Shown here one piece after another: positions 1-9,668 of a stretch of 64,000 nucleotides of DNA (its first letter is position 1; each line of letters begins with the position of its first letter). Source of the DNA: Furcasterigmium furcatum (lineage: Eukaryota > Ascomycota > Sordariomycetes > Glomerellales > Plectosphaerellaceae); the NCBI GenBank assembly GCA_001599815.1, contig BCIA01000006.1:808961-872960 (forward strand), given 5' to 3'. A program made the translations under genes and the position numbers. Below the pieces are notes generated by a model that had not been told where the DNA came from, searched no databases, and saw nothing but the letters and a program-made list of their open reading frames with translations.

Positions 1-1135
1 AAAGCCCCGCAGTGAGGTCTTCCATCGGACGTTCGCACGCACCTCGTAGTGAGTCGAGGTATCCTTTCGACTCCTTCTGCAGTCTCAGGGCGGCAGCCTC
101 CATTGTCTTGAATCGCCTGCACCCGGGTCAGCCCTCGTTCCCCATGCGCAAGGCGTCTTCGCTGCCTACCTCTCTTCGACCTCGTAGTCTCGGTCATTCG
201 TCTTCTCCACCTGACCTGTGTCTCGTCAGCGCCCGTCGTCGCGGCCCTTTCGTCGGGAGGGTAATTGCTGTACGCACCCGCCTTCATCATCACCTGCGTG
301 GTGGCGCGGTTGACATTCTTCTTGAAGCCTATTGCCCGCGGTCGTCAGTTCTCCGAGTCCTCGGCCAAGCCTGCCAGCATGAGGGGTTCTGACCTGCCCA
401 CGACATGGTGACGGTGGGTGCGGGACGCCTGCAGTCACTGATCTGTTCAAAAGGATATTATCGTCTGGTATGTCGGCTCGGGGCGGGTGGATTGCGCGGG
501 NGTTCGGGNCGGCGCGACACCGGGGGGCGAGGTTTCGTGGGTTGGTGATGTTGAGGGAATGGGGACGATGAACGCGATCAGCAGTTGGCAGTAACTGATT
601 GATCGAATCCAGGCCGCCAGCCCAGTTTGGTGACCGCTGAATGGGAGACGACGTCAGTGGGCGGAGCGCAGCTGAGCCACGCCCCGGATTGGCTAGCGTG
701 GCGTTCCGACTCCCGGTTCCTGGATGTGGGGTACGCGGCCTGGTCAGGCTGAAATGCTTTTAGCCGAGGGGCTGGCTGTAAGCGGCACATGCGTCCCGCG
801 GGGCGCTCTTTCACTCTTGAAGTGTGGATGAAAGCGCATAACCCGACTTGTGGCCTAATAATAAAAATTGTTTTCTGTATGATGAGCTCAGATTTATCCC
901 AGATTGAGATGTCCTGCGAGATGATTGTTCTTCCCAAATTCAGGGAATGTTCTGGAAGAGTCTCCGTCGTCTTGGCGTCCGGTTCTAACGCAACTCCACT
1001 TTGTTATCACCAATTCGAGATGGATGCCGTCTCGACTCATTTGTCTTTCGACTTCATTGTCTTCCCCCAGGCCCGGTTCTCCTTTCTGAAATCTAGATTA
1101 TTGCTGCCAATTCCTTCAGCTTGAAGATTCCAACC
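1..1135. other. Non-coding stretch left of the first gene
   Basis: I see no supportable gene here. The open frames are short, show no family motif and lie on conflicting strands. Two undetermined bases (N) occur at 501 and 509 in a GC-rich patch, so this is draft-quality sequence. The last few hundred bases presumably contain the promoter and 5' leader of the tRNA-editing gene that starts at 1136. Confidence 0.5.
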
Positions 1136-2573
1136 ATGGTTGAAGTCAGCGCCCTCCCTGCCCCGCGAGTTGTTGGAGCGCTCGCCTGCCAGCAAGACTC
1201 TTATCTCCGATCCCTCGAGACTCATGTTGTCTCGTGCGTCAAGTCCGCCCCTCCAGCAGAGAGCAAACCGTCGAAGTCCAAGTCAAAAACGAGCGCCAAT
1301 AAGCCAGAAGCGACAGCACCGACAGAGATTTGGGAGATTGAGTGTGCCGACTCGGTCCTTTTCCCTGAAGGTGCGTGGTAACCGGCCATGGCCGCGAGAT
1401 GCTCCCAACTAACACCCAGCAGGTGGCGGCCAGCCGACGGACCATGGATCCCTCGTCACTTTAACAGCTTCCTCCGGTGAACCTATTCCAATTCGGAAAG
1501 CGGAGAGGCAGGGCCTGCGCTGCATCCTGTACTCTCCCTCGCCGCTGTCACCCGGCGAGAAGATCAAGCAGGTCGTCGACCACCAACGGCGCTGGAACCA
1601 CATGCAACAGCACACCGGCCAGCACCTCCTCTCTGCCGTCATGGACACGTACGAGGATCTGAAGACGCTCGGATGGGGAATGGGCAGCGACGACAGCATG
1701 AACTACGTCGACCTACCGCGCAAACCGTCCCCCGAGGAGATGCAGTCCATCCAGAGCCGGTGCAACGAGCTCATCCGGAACAACCTCCCGATCACGGTGG
1801 AAACGCCCGAGGATGCGAAGCAGGACAAGCTGCCGGAAGACTACGACAAGTCCAAGGGCATCATCCGCGTCATTCGCATCGGGGACATGGACCGCAACAC
1901 GTGAGTTTGATCAATCCGTCCTGATTGAAACCAGGCTGCTGACACCCGCGGCAGATGCTGCGGCACACATCTCTCCCAGACATCTCACATTTCCCTCATA
2001 ATCCTGGGTGCCACGCAATCTGTCCACGGGAAGAACTGCCGCCTCTACTTTGCCGCCGGCGACCGCGCGATAGCCCTTGCCACGTCGTCAGTCGGCGCTC
2101 TCGGGGCCCTCGGCAAGCTCATGTCGTGCTCCAGCGCCGCCGACGAGGTCGTCTCCAAGGCGACCAAGATGAACGACGCGCTCGCGGACGTCAAGAGGAA
2201 GGAGAAGAAGTTGTTGGCAGACATTGCCAGGTACGAGGCGGAGAAGGTCAAGGCAACGCTGGCCGCGGGGCGGAATGCGTGGGTCTACCGCGCTGATGGA
2301 GGCTTGGATTTTATCAACGCTGTCACGTTTGAGATCAAGGAGGAGGTTAAGGCGAGCACCGGGGTGGGGGTGCTGGCTTCGGGGGAGGAGAAGGGCTCTG
2401 GCCCTGTTGTCATTGTTGGTGGAAACGACGCAGTTGAGGCGATGGCGGCCAAGGTCAAGGACACTATCACCGGCATCAAGGGCGGAGGGAAGGGCGGGAA
2501 GTGGCAGGCAAAGGTACCGGAATGGCTGCGAGACGAGCTGGAAGCTTTGAGGAAGTTGGTGGAGGAATCATGA
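1136..2573 (+). CDS. AlaX/AARSD1-like alanyl-tRNA editing protein
   Basis: Stand-alone relative of the alanyl-tRNA synthetase editing domain. Known members hydrolyse mischarged tRNA, such as Ser-tRNA(Ala), in trans. Model: exons 1136-1370, 1423-1900 and 1955-2573 (443 aa). Both introns are GT..AG, and the first carries a CTAAC branch site. Splicing creates the conserved GGGQPTDHG motif (residues 79-87) across intron 1. The zinc ligands of the family are visible: the HxxxH pair H142/H146 in HTGQH, and CxxxH (C239, H243), which is formed right after intron 2. The C-terminal part contains a helical, Lys/Glu-rich segment followed by a Gly-rich DHHA1-like end, as in the AlaX-L/AARSD1 type. The ATG at 1136 was chosen because it sits in a strong context (ACCATGG) and begins the frame that splices correctly. 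An in-frame TTG lies upstream at 1121. Residues about 48-65 form a low-complexity Ser/Lys linker. Confidence 0.9.
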
Positions 2574-2844
2574 GTCGAAGTTAATACCAGCTGAGTTGGT
2601 GGCATTTGTCTAGTCTCAGACGTCTCTCAGGTTGGGAAAGTTCACCGGAGATTGCTTATCTTATCGGCCAGGCCCACCAAAAGCCGAGCCAAGCCAACTC
2701 GAACTGAAAGCTTCGGCCATGGAGCTTCGTTTCTTCCTTGACAACATACTTAAACTCCCACGGCTGCTGCTTTTTCCAGCTCGCCGCACGCCATGACCAG
2801 CCCTTAGGAGCCCGTCCATAGCTTCAGAAGCAATCGCACCTGCG

Positions 2845-4293
2845 ATGCTCGCCTCCAGGGCCCTCCCCCGCCTCGGCCGTGCCTGGCCGAGGTCATCGCC
2901 ACTGTCCGTCGCATCCTCGGCTTCAACGACGACACCGCGATGGCCGGCACGCCTCTCCTCAACGGCTGCTGCCGCCAGCGCCCCGAACCACATGGCTGAG
3001 ATCCGAGACGTATCGTCGCTCCCCAAGCGCATCACACCCAACTACCGAGAGCCTCCCATGTCGGCATCGGGCCTGCTCTCGCTCCAGTGGCCGCAGCCGC
3101 CTCGCAACATCCTCCTCATGCCGAAGCTCCGATCACCACAAGTCCTCCGTGCGACGATCGACTTTGCGAAGCACCTTCACACCACATACCCCGGCCTCAA
3201 CCTCATATTCGAGCCAAAGGTCGCCCAGATGGTGTACGACTCCCTCAACTTCCCCATATACACCTGCAACCCCTCCGACTTCCCCGACACGATCGACATG
3301 ATTACGACGCTTGGCGGCGACGGCACCATCCTCCGCGCGGCCAGCCACTTCAGCATGTTCTCGTCCGTGCCGCCGATCCTGGCCTTCAACTTCGGCACCA
3401 TCGGCTTCCTCGCCGAGTGGAAGTTCGAGGAGTACAAGCGCGCCTGGCGCGAGGCCTACATGTCCGGCAGCCCGGTCCCCGTCCAAGACCTCCTGACCCC
3501 GCACACCCGCGTCGCGGCCGGCGAGAAGACACACGACCCTCACGACCCCGGCGCCGCGCCCGGCTGGGAGGGCGTGCCGGGGAAGAGCATGGGCGCGAGC
3601 CGGGCGGCCAAGATCCTCCTCCGGCACCGCCTCAGGGTGGGCGTCTACGACCCCGCGGGGCGCAACATCAACAGCCAGCTCGTCCCGACGACCAAGTCCC
3701 AGGCGCACCTCCCCGCGGTCCCGCCCGAGGACACCATCCTCGCGCACAGGGACGCGCCGCCCATGGTGCACGCGCTCAACGAGCTGCTAATCCACCGCGG
3801 GCCCAAGCCGCACCTGGCCATCATCGACATCTACCTCAACAACCGCTTCCTCACCGAGGCCGTCGCGGACGGCATCCTCCTCAGCACGCCCACGGGCTCC
3901 ACGGCCTACAGCCTCAGCGCCGGCGGCTCCATCATCCACCCCCTCGTCAAGTCCCTCCTCATCACGCCCATCTGCCCGCGCAGCCTGAGCTTCCGCCCGC
4001 TCGTGCTCCCGCTCAGCACAAAGGTCACGCTCAAGGTGAGCAGCAAGAACCGCGACGGCGAGCTCGAGGTCAGCATCGACGGGAAGCGCAGCGCCGGCGC
4101 CCCCGTCGGCACGGAGATTCGCGTCGAGGGCGAGCTCGTCGGCGAGACGAGCGACGGCAGCTGGAAGGGCGGCGTGCCCTGCGTCATCTGCGGCCCCGGC
4201 AAGGGCGACGCCACCGACTACGACGACGACGGCTGGGTCGGCGGGCTGAACGGCCTTCTCATGTTTAACTATCCTATCGGCAGGGGGCAGTGA
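2845..4293 (+). CDS. ATP-NAD kinase, probably mitochondrial
   Basis: Phosphorylates NAD(H) to NADP(H). Single exon, 482 aa. Diagnostic NAD-kinase motifs are present: GGDGT at residues 157-161 (catalytic Asp, ATP site) and STPTGSTAYSLSAGG at 347-361 (NAD site). The C-terminal beta region (TKVTLKVSS, DGELEVSIDGK) is also typical. The first ~50 residues are rich in Arg, Ser and Ala with almost no acidic residues, like a mitochondrial presequence. This resembles the yeast Pos5 type rather than the longer cytosolic Utr1 type. Residues about 218-252 form a Gly/Pro-rich insertion. The ATG at 2845 is the first in frame and starts the presequence. The function call is firm; the mitochondrial location is inferred from composition. 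Confidence 0.93.
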   Translation: MLASRALPRLGRAWPRSSPLSVASSASTTTPRWPARLSSTAAAASAPNHMAEIRDVSSLPKRITPNYREPPMSASGLLSLQWPQPPRNILLMPKLRSPQVLRATIDFAKHLHTTYPGLNLIFEPKVAQMVYDSLNFPIYTCNPSDFPDTIDMITTLGGDGTILRAASHFSMFSSVPPILAFNFGTIGFLAEWKFEEYKRAWREAYMSGSPVPVQDLLTPHTRVAAGEKTHDPHDPGAAPGWEGVPGKSMGASRAAKILLRHRLRVGVYDPAGRNINSQLVPTTKSQAHLPAVPPEDTILAHRDAPPMVHALNELLIHRGPKPHLAIIDIYLNNRFLTEAVADGILLSTPTGSTAYSLSAGGSIIHPLVKSLLITPICPRSLSFRPLVLPLSTKVTLKVSSKNRDGELEVSIDGKRSAGAPVGTEIRVEGELVGETSDGSWKGGVPCVICGPGKGDATDYDDDGWVGGLNGLLMFNYPIGRGQ

Positions 4294-4994
4294 GTGGCTT
4301 GCGGCGGCGGCGGCGGCGGTGGACATTGTGATACCCGGGCATTTACTGGTAGTTTGCTCCTTTCCCCATCTCATCATCGGCGGCGTTTGGGCTGGTTGTT
4401 TCTGGAGATTGCACCACGTCTCTCTACTCTTTTCATGCATGATGGTTTTCGGATGCCTGGTCAGGCAGTCAACTGTGTCTCTGATAGCTCTTTCATATCA
4501 ATCAAGTTGGAATAGCAGCCTTCAGAACAAGCCGTTGGAAATTTGAATGACTGCTCTCTTGGCTTGAAACGTCGAAATGGCATCTCGTTGGATCTCAGAA
4601 AGTTGATGCCCGCTGACCATTGGTCTGTGACTTTTCCCCTGTATTTGCAACCCTCGTGGCCCGGCTCCGGCAATTCCCTCCTGCCTAGCAAGTTACTGAA
4701 TCACCAAAAGTCTAAATCAAAAGGTATCAACAACATGGACACTCGCGCGCCAACGCGTGCCTGCCTGAAAACCAATGTTTGGACGTATCGCCACAGGCGT
4801 TCCTTCCTGTTTTCCCTTCTTGAACCCTCGTTCCTTCCCCTTCCCCCCGAACCTATTTCCTCAGGCCCCCGCTCTCTGGTCCTCTCTCTCGCGCGCGGAA
4901 CCAACTTCTCACACCCTGACTGTTCTCCCTGAGTGTACCAACCCTCACAAACTTCTGTCCATTCTCACAATCTGTCAACCAACCGGCAGTCGTC
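4294..4994. other. Intergenic stretch, NAD kinase to ubiquitin-domain gene
   Basis: About 700 bases without a supportable gene. They hold the 3' end of the NAD kinase transcript, beginning with a (GCG)n run right after the stop codon, and then a pyrimidine-rich stretch (about 4800-4985) typical of a fungal promoter and 5' leader for the gene at 4995. Confidence 0.5.
4301..4319 (+). repeat. (GCG)n trinucleotide run
   Basis: About six tandem GCG units directly behind the NAD kinase stop codon. It is non-coding simple sequence with no assigned role. Confidence 0.8.
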
Positions 4995-6423
4995 ATGGCC
5001 GTCATTGTACTGCAGTTCGCCAACCGGAGCCGCATGGTCGCTCGCCCTGCTTCGTGGGAGGACCTCATTTCACTGATAAACGGCTTGCTCGAGACTTACT
5101 ACGAAGGACATGAGCTCACCATCTTCATGAGGCCAGCCTGGGCTACGAATGAAGTGGAGCTTGATCCCAGCGCCTTTGAAGCAGTCGAGCACAAGTCCGA
5201 GCTGAGGATTGTCCTCCCCGATGAGGATGGCGACAGCTCTTGCCATGAGCACAGCGCTGTGTCGGGCAGGGTTACCGCGACTGAACGAGCAGTTTCTCCT
5301 ACTCCTTGGATTCAGTCAACATCAGACACCAGCCTTGGTCACACCATCTACACTCCCGCCCGAACCAACGACGGCCACCCTGTTGAACCGTTTTCTGAGT
5401 CAATCACTGTCTACGTCCGAACCATGACTGGAAGTAAGAGTGCAGCCGCTCTCGTATGAGATCCGACCTTGATGCTAATTGTTTCGCGACAGGGACGGCC
5501 GCTTACCGAATTGGGCTCGGCCAAACGGTTCAAGACCTGAAGGTTCTCATCTCGAACAAGGACGGCATCGCCTCAGATCAGCAGCGGATCATCTCAATGA
5601 GACCCAGCTTGAAGATGGGCGAACATTGAGGCACTACGGGGTGAAGTCTTCCAGCGTCTTGTGGCTGATCGTTAGACTCAAGGGTGGCAAACCGGTCATC
5701 TTCATCCTCGCCCCTCGTCCAATCCCTCAAGTCGACGTCACCATCTCCCTGAGCGAGCAATGGCGCTTGACGGACCTCTTCCCTCCCACCAAGGCCGATA
5801 CCATCAAGTCTGATGTTGTTGCCACACACTGGCACGTCATGGCAGACGAGCGCGGCATTCTTCACGACGAGGCTACTGGGATCCGAACCCCGTACCTGTT
5901 TTGGGAGGCAGAGACCGTCGCGTTTGCCGGCCTCATCAACCCCCTACCCGGCCGTTTCAACCCCCTCGCTCCTGAACTTTCTCCGCCCAACGCATCGATG
6001 ATGCCCATGGACCGCCTCATCTCTTACCTTGCCAACCAGCTAGAGACGCTCTTCATGGACGCAACCATGTGTGCCGACTTCATCACGTACTGGATCCGCG
6101 ACTTCCGCCATCTCGAGGCTCAAGACATGGACATTGCCTTCTCCTTTGTCAACCAGTCTGAGTACGAGCAGGCTGCCCGGCTGCTCGTCGACCCCCAACC
6201 CGAGGTTATTGTCAGAGTCTTCATGATCTTTGGAGGAGTGAAGCGCGGAACCAAGTCCCACGCAGAGTGGGCTCGGGCTACGGCTCGGACTATGCCCGGC
6301 TGGAGGGACGTCATCGGCGTGACCCAGAAGGCGGCGGACCTCATGGAGGACGAGTCGCGGTACAGGGTTCTCGAGTGGGGTGGAATGCGCGTCGTTCCCG
6401 CTGCCCTACCTCTCCAACAGTGA
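4995..6423 (+). CDS. Ubiquitin-domain protein, reading frame broken near 5595
   Basis: Exon 1 is 4995-5433. A GT..AG intron at 5434-5492 carries a GCTAAT branch-like site. Exon 2 runs from 5493. Across the junction the protein reads as a ubiquitin-like domain: TVYVRTMTG, then QTVQDLKVLISNKDGIASDQQR, compared with ubiquitin's TLTGKT...IQDKEGIPPDQQR. The match continues with QLEDGRTLRHYGVKSSSVLWLIVRLKGG, but in another frame. The frame must change between about 5590 and 5600, where one base is missing or two are extra. Left unrepaired, the upstream frame stops at 5627-5629. No GT..AG intron can fix this without deleting conserved residues. Downstream (to 6423) follow about 240 residues of a fungal C-terminal domain containing THWHVMADERGILHDEATG. 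The N-terminal ~75 residues resemble another small ubiquitin-like fold, with low confidence. Either a sequencing error or a real mutation (pseudogene) would explain the break. The substrate or pathway is unknown. Confidence 0.7.
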
Positions 6424-7447
6424 GAGTTGCGACAAGGGAGACGATTTTAGGTTGTTGTTCAGGAGCTGGGTACACCCTTTGTTGATGGGGAGAGGTCCGG
6501 GCTGATGGCCGTGGACATGTCTGGTGGAAAACATCGAAGGGTAGCTGAAGCTTGCGAGGAGACTGTAGCACGACAGCACAATGAATCCCTTTCGTGCATG
6601 GCCTGCCGTCCTTATGGTTGTGACGTGTTAATAAATTAACTTCCTCTGATTAGAGATCTCCAGTTTTTCTCGAACCTTTGACTCCAATGACCTGACAAGC
6701 TGCCAACAGTGGAAGTCAGGGAAGTTGAGTCAAGTTGAGATTCAGCTATGGGATGCTCCATCACGAACTGTACTGAGAAGGTTTGGGATGAAGAACGACG
6801 GCCCTCACAGAGCCAAACGTTCGTTTCTAGAAATTTCACGCCTGCTTAACTCCGTTCGCCCTCATCCTGCCAAGTCGTTCTACTCTTGCTTGGTTCTTCT
6901 CTGGCTCTGGGTCTTGCAGAGCGGTTCTCACCATTCCACTGGGAGCACCCAACTCCGCACTCATCTCAGAACGGTCCTCGGTTTCAACTACCAGATGCTA
7001 AAATGATCCGATGGCCTCCGTTGCCGTGACTGCTACGTTGGCTTGATGCTCCGAGCTCGCGATACCACCAGATCCCACACCCGCACCTGCGACTGGCACG
7101 CAGGGAGCGCCCGATTGTTGGCCGAGCATTGGATCGTTTTCAGCTTGTCCCTTGACAGGAGTCCCGAATTCCTCGGCACGCTTTGTGTACCCAAAATGGC
7201 GCTTCCTCGAGGCCGCTCCGGCTCAGCGAGGTCAAAGAGCAAGGTCAAAGGGACGGCCGACGGACACCGTGGTCTTCTTTGACTTGAGACTCGAGGATCG
7301 ATGCTTTGTTGTCACGTCCACGGGGAGGATAAAGGAGGTCGTGTCTTTATGTGCGGTCGAATCCGACTCGATTGCGAAATAGCAGTATCGTTCTCTTCCA
7401 TCCAAACAGAGCAGCCAGCCCGATAGAATCCCGTCCGGTCTAGACCC
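6424..7447. other. Intergenic stretch
   Basis: About 1 kb between two genes of the same orientation. The few short open frames have no recognisable content. It presumably holds the terminator of the ubiquitin-domain gene and the promoter of the gene at 7448. Nothing else is seen. Confidence 0.5.
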
Positions 7448-9136
7448 ATGACCTTCACACAACCACCCAAGCCCTCGCGGCCAGCTCGATTGGGCTCCGC
7501 ACAGGAAGCGTGGAATCGCTTGGCCCCGTCTCTGTCGAGGCAATGGACCTTTCACTTGAACCCTCAAAACCCCGGGTTTCCGCCAGAAATCCTCAGCCGC
7601 ATCTTGACCTTCTTCATCCTGGATCAGCCCTCCCTCCGCTGCTTCGAGCCACGCATCGTCCCCCAATGCATACGCGGCTGCGATGCATTCCTCGAACACT
7701 GCGACTGCCACTTTCATTCTGTCAACGTGGTGGAGCTTGTACAGGCAATGTCAGGTTCCAAGCATCGGTATCAACAGCAGACCTGGGGAAACGAGCGGAG
7801 AGGCGGCTTCTCACCATCCTGCGTCATTCGCCAGCTCGGCAGAGCCGGCGCGGCCACGGCCAGGGTCGCAACGAACCCACATAAGGAGGTGGTTCGCTGG
7901 AAGGGTATCAAGAAGCGGACGTTCGATCAGTTGGACTCGCCGGACGTCCTTGTTGACCCCCTCTGGCGTCCGATAGGGGAGTTTCCGACGCACGTCAAAG
8001 AGAACGACGTCGTCTACCTGCACTTCCCGGATTACACAGCAAAAGAAGAGAGAGAAAACCTGTGGTTTCACCGCGAGGACTTGCCAATCGCCTTGGGATC
8101 CAAAATCCGAGGCCTTCGCCGCGTCGCCATGAGCGAGGCCTCCTTTTCCAGCATAAGCTCTTCGGATCTGATTTCCTGGACGCGCAACATGGACCGCTAT
8201 CACCTATGGCAGATGTGTTTCGATCGGGAGACGTCGATGCCGAAAGACATAGAGCAAGGAGCGTGGAATCCGCTGCTGCCGTCCGACGAGCCGCCTCTCT
8301 GGATGCATGCCTGGCGTCCGGAGGGACTCTATCTGTGGCCTCAGGCTGGGATGTGGTCCAACCCTTTCAAACTCGGGGATCCTAGATTTCGAGCTTTTAT
8401 CGGTCGTCTAAGACCGTTTGAACAAGACATGTGTGCCGAATTGGAGCAGCTCGAGCACCAGCGCGCAATCACCAGCGCGCGAAAACGCCGTCACCCGCGT
8501 CCGCAACCTGGAGAGATGGGAGACGCTCAAAAAACCGAGGGAATCAGGGACCTTATCTGGCATCGCACCTTACTCTGGCGGGGGCAAATGTGGTGGGAAA
8601 GCTTAATGGTCCAATGGCACCGTCGCTGGAACTCGCTCATGCTAGAGGAAGGATGCGCAGCAGAGCGTTATCTGCACGACGTGCTGACGTCCTGCGAGGA
8701 GTTCTACATCGTCATGGAGCGAGAAGCGCTGGAAGACGACCAGACTACCACAGAGTATATGGAGACGTACGACCCGGGTGTCGTGGCGCCAGGGGATACC
8801 TCTGAGCCTGCAGAGCGAGTCTGCGTCGAATGCCAGTACGCGCACCCGAACAAGCCTCTTCGATTTGGCGGCATGAAGGATCACGAGTACGTCGAGGTGC
8901 GGGTATGTCGGCCGGACCTTTTTGGGTCCCCTGACGACTGGGGGTCGTCCACGCATGTTAGGCGACGGTTCCTGGAGAACTGGGCTCGCATTTCCTGGCA
9001 CGATGGGGAACCATCCTTCTGGCCGATCCCGAAACCAACCAGCAGGCCGATACCACAGCTGAGGTTTCTGCAACATAAGCGCAGGAAACCGGTTTGGACG
9101 ACTGGTCGGAAGACGTTATGGTCGAGTCGCCCCTGA
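7448..9136 (+). CDS. Hypothetical fungal protein, possible F-box-like N-terminus
   Basis: One uninterrupted frame of 562 aa, which I do not recognise as a named family. Residues about 40-70 read FPPEILSRILTFFILDQPSL. This resembles the first helices of F-box or fungal F-box-like domains (P-E-[IL]-[LV]-..-I), but the match is short. The segment after it is Cys/His-rich (CIRGCDAFLEHCDCHFH), then come Trp-rich stretches (WTRNMDRYHLWQMCF, LWMHAWRPEGLYLWPQAGMW) and a basic tail. There is no signal peptide and no membrane segment. Codon use matches the neighbours and the length argues for a real gene. Similar long, Trp-rich hypothetical proteins are common and fast-evolving in filamentous fungi. 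The ATG at 7448 is the first in frame. Confidence 0.6.
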   Translation: MTFTQPPKPSRPARLGSAQEAWNRLAPSLSRQWTFHLNPQNPGFPPEILSRILTFFILDQPSLRCFEPRIVPQCIRGCDAFLEHCDCHFHSVNVVELVQAMSGSKHRYQQQTWGNERRGGFSPSCVIRQLGRAGAATARVATNPHKEVVRWKGIKKRTFDQLDSPDVLVDPLWRPIGEFPTHVKENDVVYLHFPDYTAKEERENLWFHREDLPIALGSKIRGLRRVAMSEASFSSISSSDLISWTRNMDRYHLWQMCFDRETSMPKDIEQGAWNPLLPSDEPPLWMHAWRPEGLYLWPQAGMWSNPFKLGDPRFRAFIGRLRPFEQDMCAELEQLEHQRAITSARKRRHPRPQPGEMGDAQKTEGIRDLIWHRTLLWRGQMWWESLMVQWHRRWNSLMLEEGCAAERYLHDVLTSCEEFYIVMEREALEDDQTTTEYMETYDPGVVAPGDTSEPAERVCVECQYAHPNKPLRFGGMKDHEYVEVRVCRPDLFGSPDDWGSSTHVRRRFLENWARISWHDGEPSFWPIPKPTSRPIPQLRFLQHKRRKPVWTTGRKTLWSSRP

Positions 9137-9668
9137 GCCTCCGATGCCCGACTCTCCAGGGTTGTCTCTGCGCTGAGGAGGTCATGGTCATGTACTGGGA
9201 GTTTATTTTTGTCACAATGGATCTGCACAACCGCGTCCGGACTGCAACTTGTGATGATGACGGCGTGCCGTGTGAGTTGGAGACCTAAACAGGCCACCAG
9301 TCTACGGGTGACCTTGGTATTACTGTTCTATGGGAGGAAGGCAGACGTATTCTTGTGGAACTGCGTGAGCTCATGTTGCTGGCAAAAAACCTTTACTTTG
9401 CCTCTCAAGTCCCGACCCTCAGTCCTTCTTGCACAGACGGTGGGCGTAATCCACCAGGTGCCACTCCTCGGCGCCGGGGGTCGCAGACATTAGCACCGGC
9501 ACATCGCGTTTTGATATGAGGTGCCGGGTCGCGGCGGCGGACCCACCCGGATGCCCGCGGACGCCCGCTCCAGCTGCTCCGTCTATTCCGGTCTTCGCCC
9601 GGTCACGTCTTCCGGAGTGGCACTGCACATTGTCTATCAGTAGACTCGTCAATTGCTCACACACATGC
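9137..9668. other. Intergenic stretch upstream of the Zn2Cys6 gene
   Basis: About 530 bases with no gene. Open frames here continue into the regulator's frame (from 9516) but lack family similarity and a well-placed ATG. It probably contains the promoter and leader of the regulator. Confidence 0.5.

Noticed and set aside
5434..5600. An extra intron to repair the ubiquitin-domain gene.
   Set aside because: Any GT..AG pair here either deletes conserved ubiquitin-like residues or is too short (about 46 nt), and the similarity is continuous across the break.
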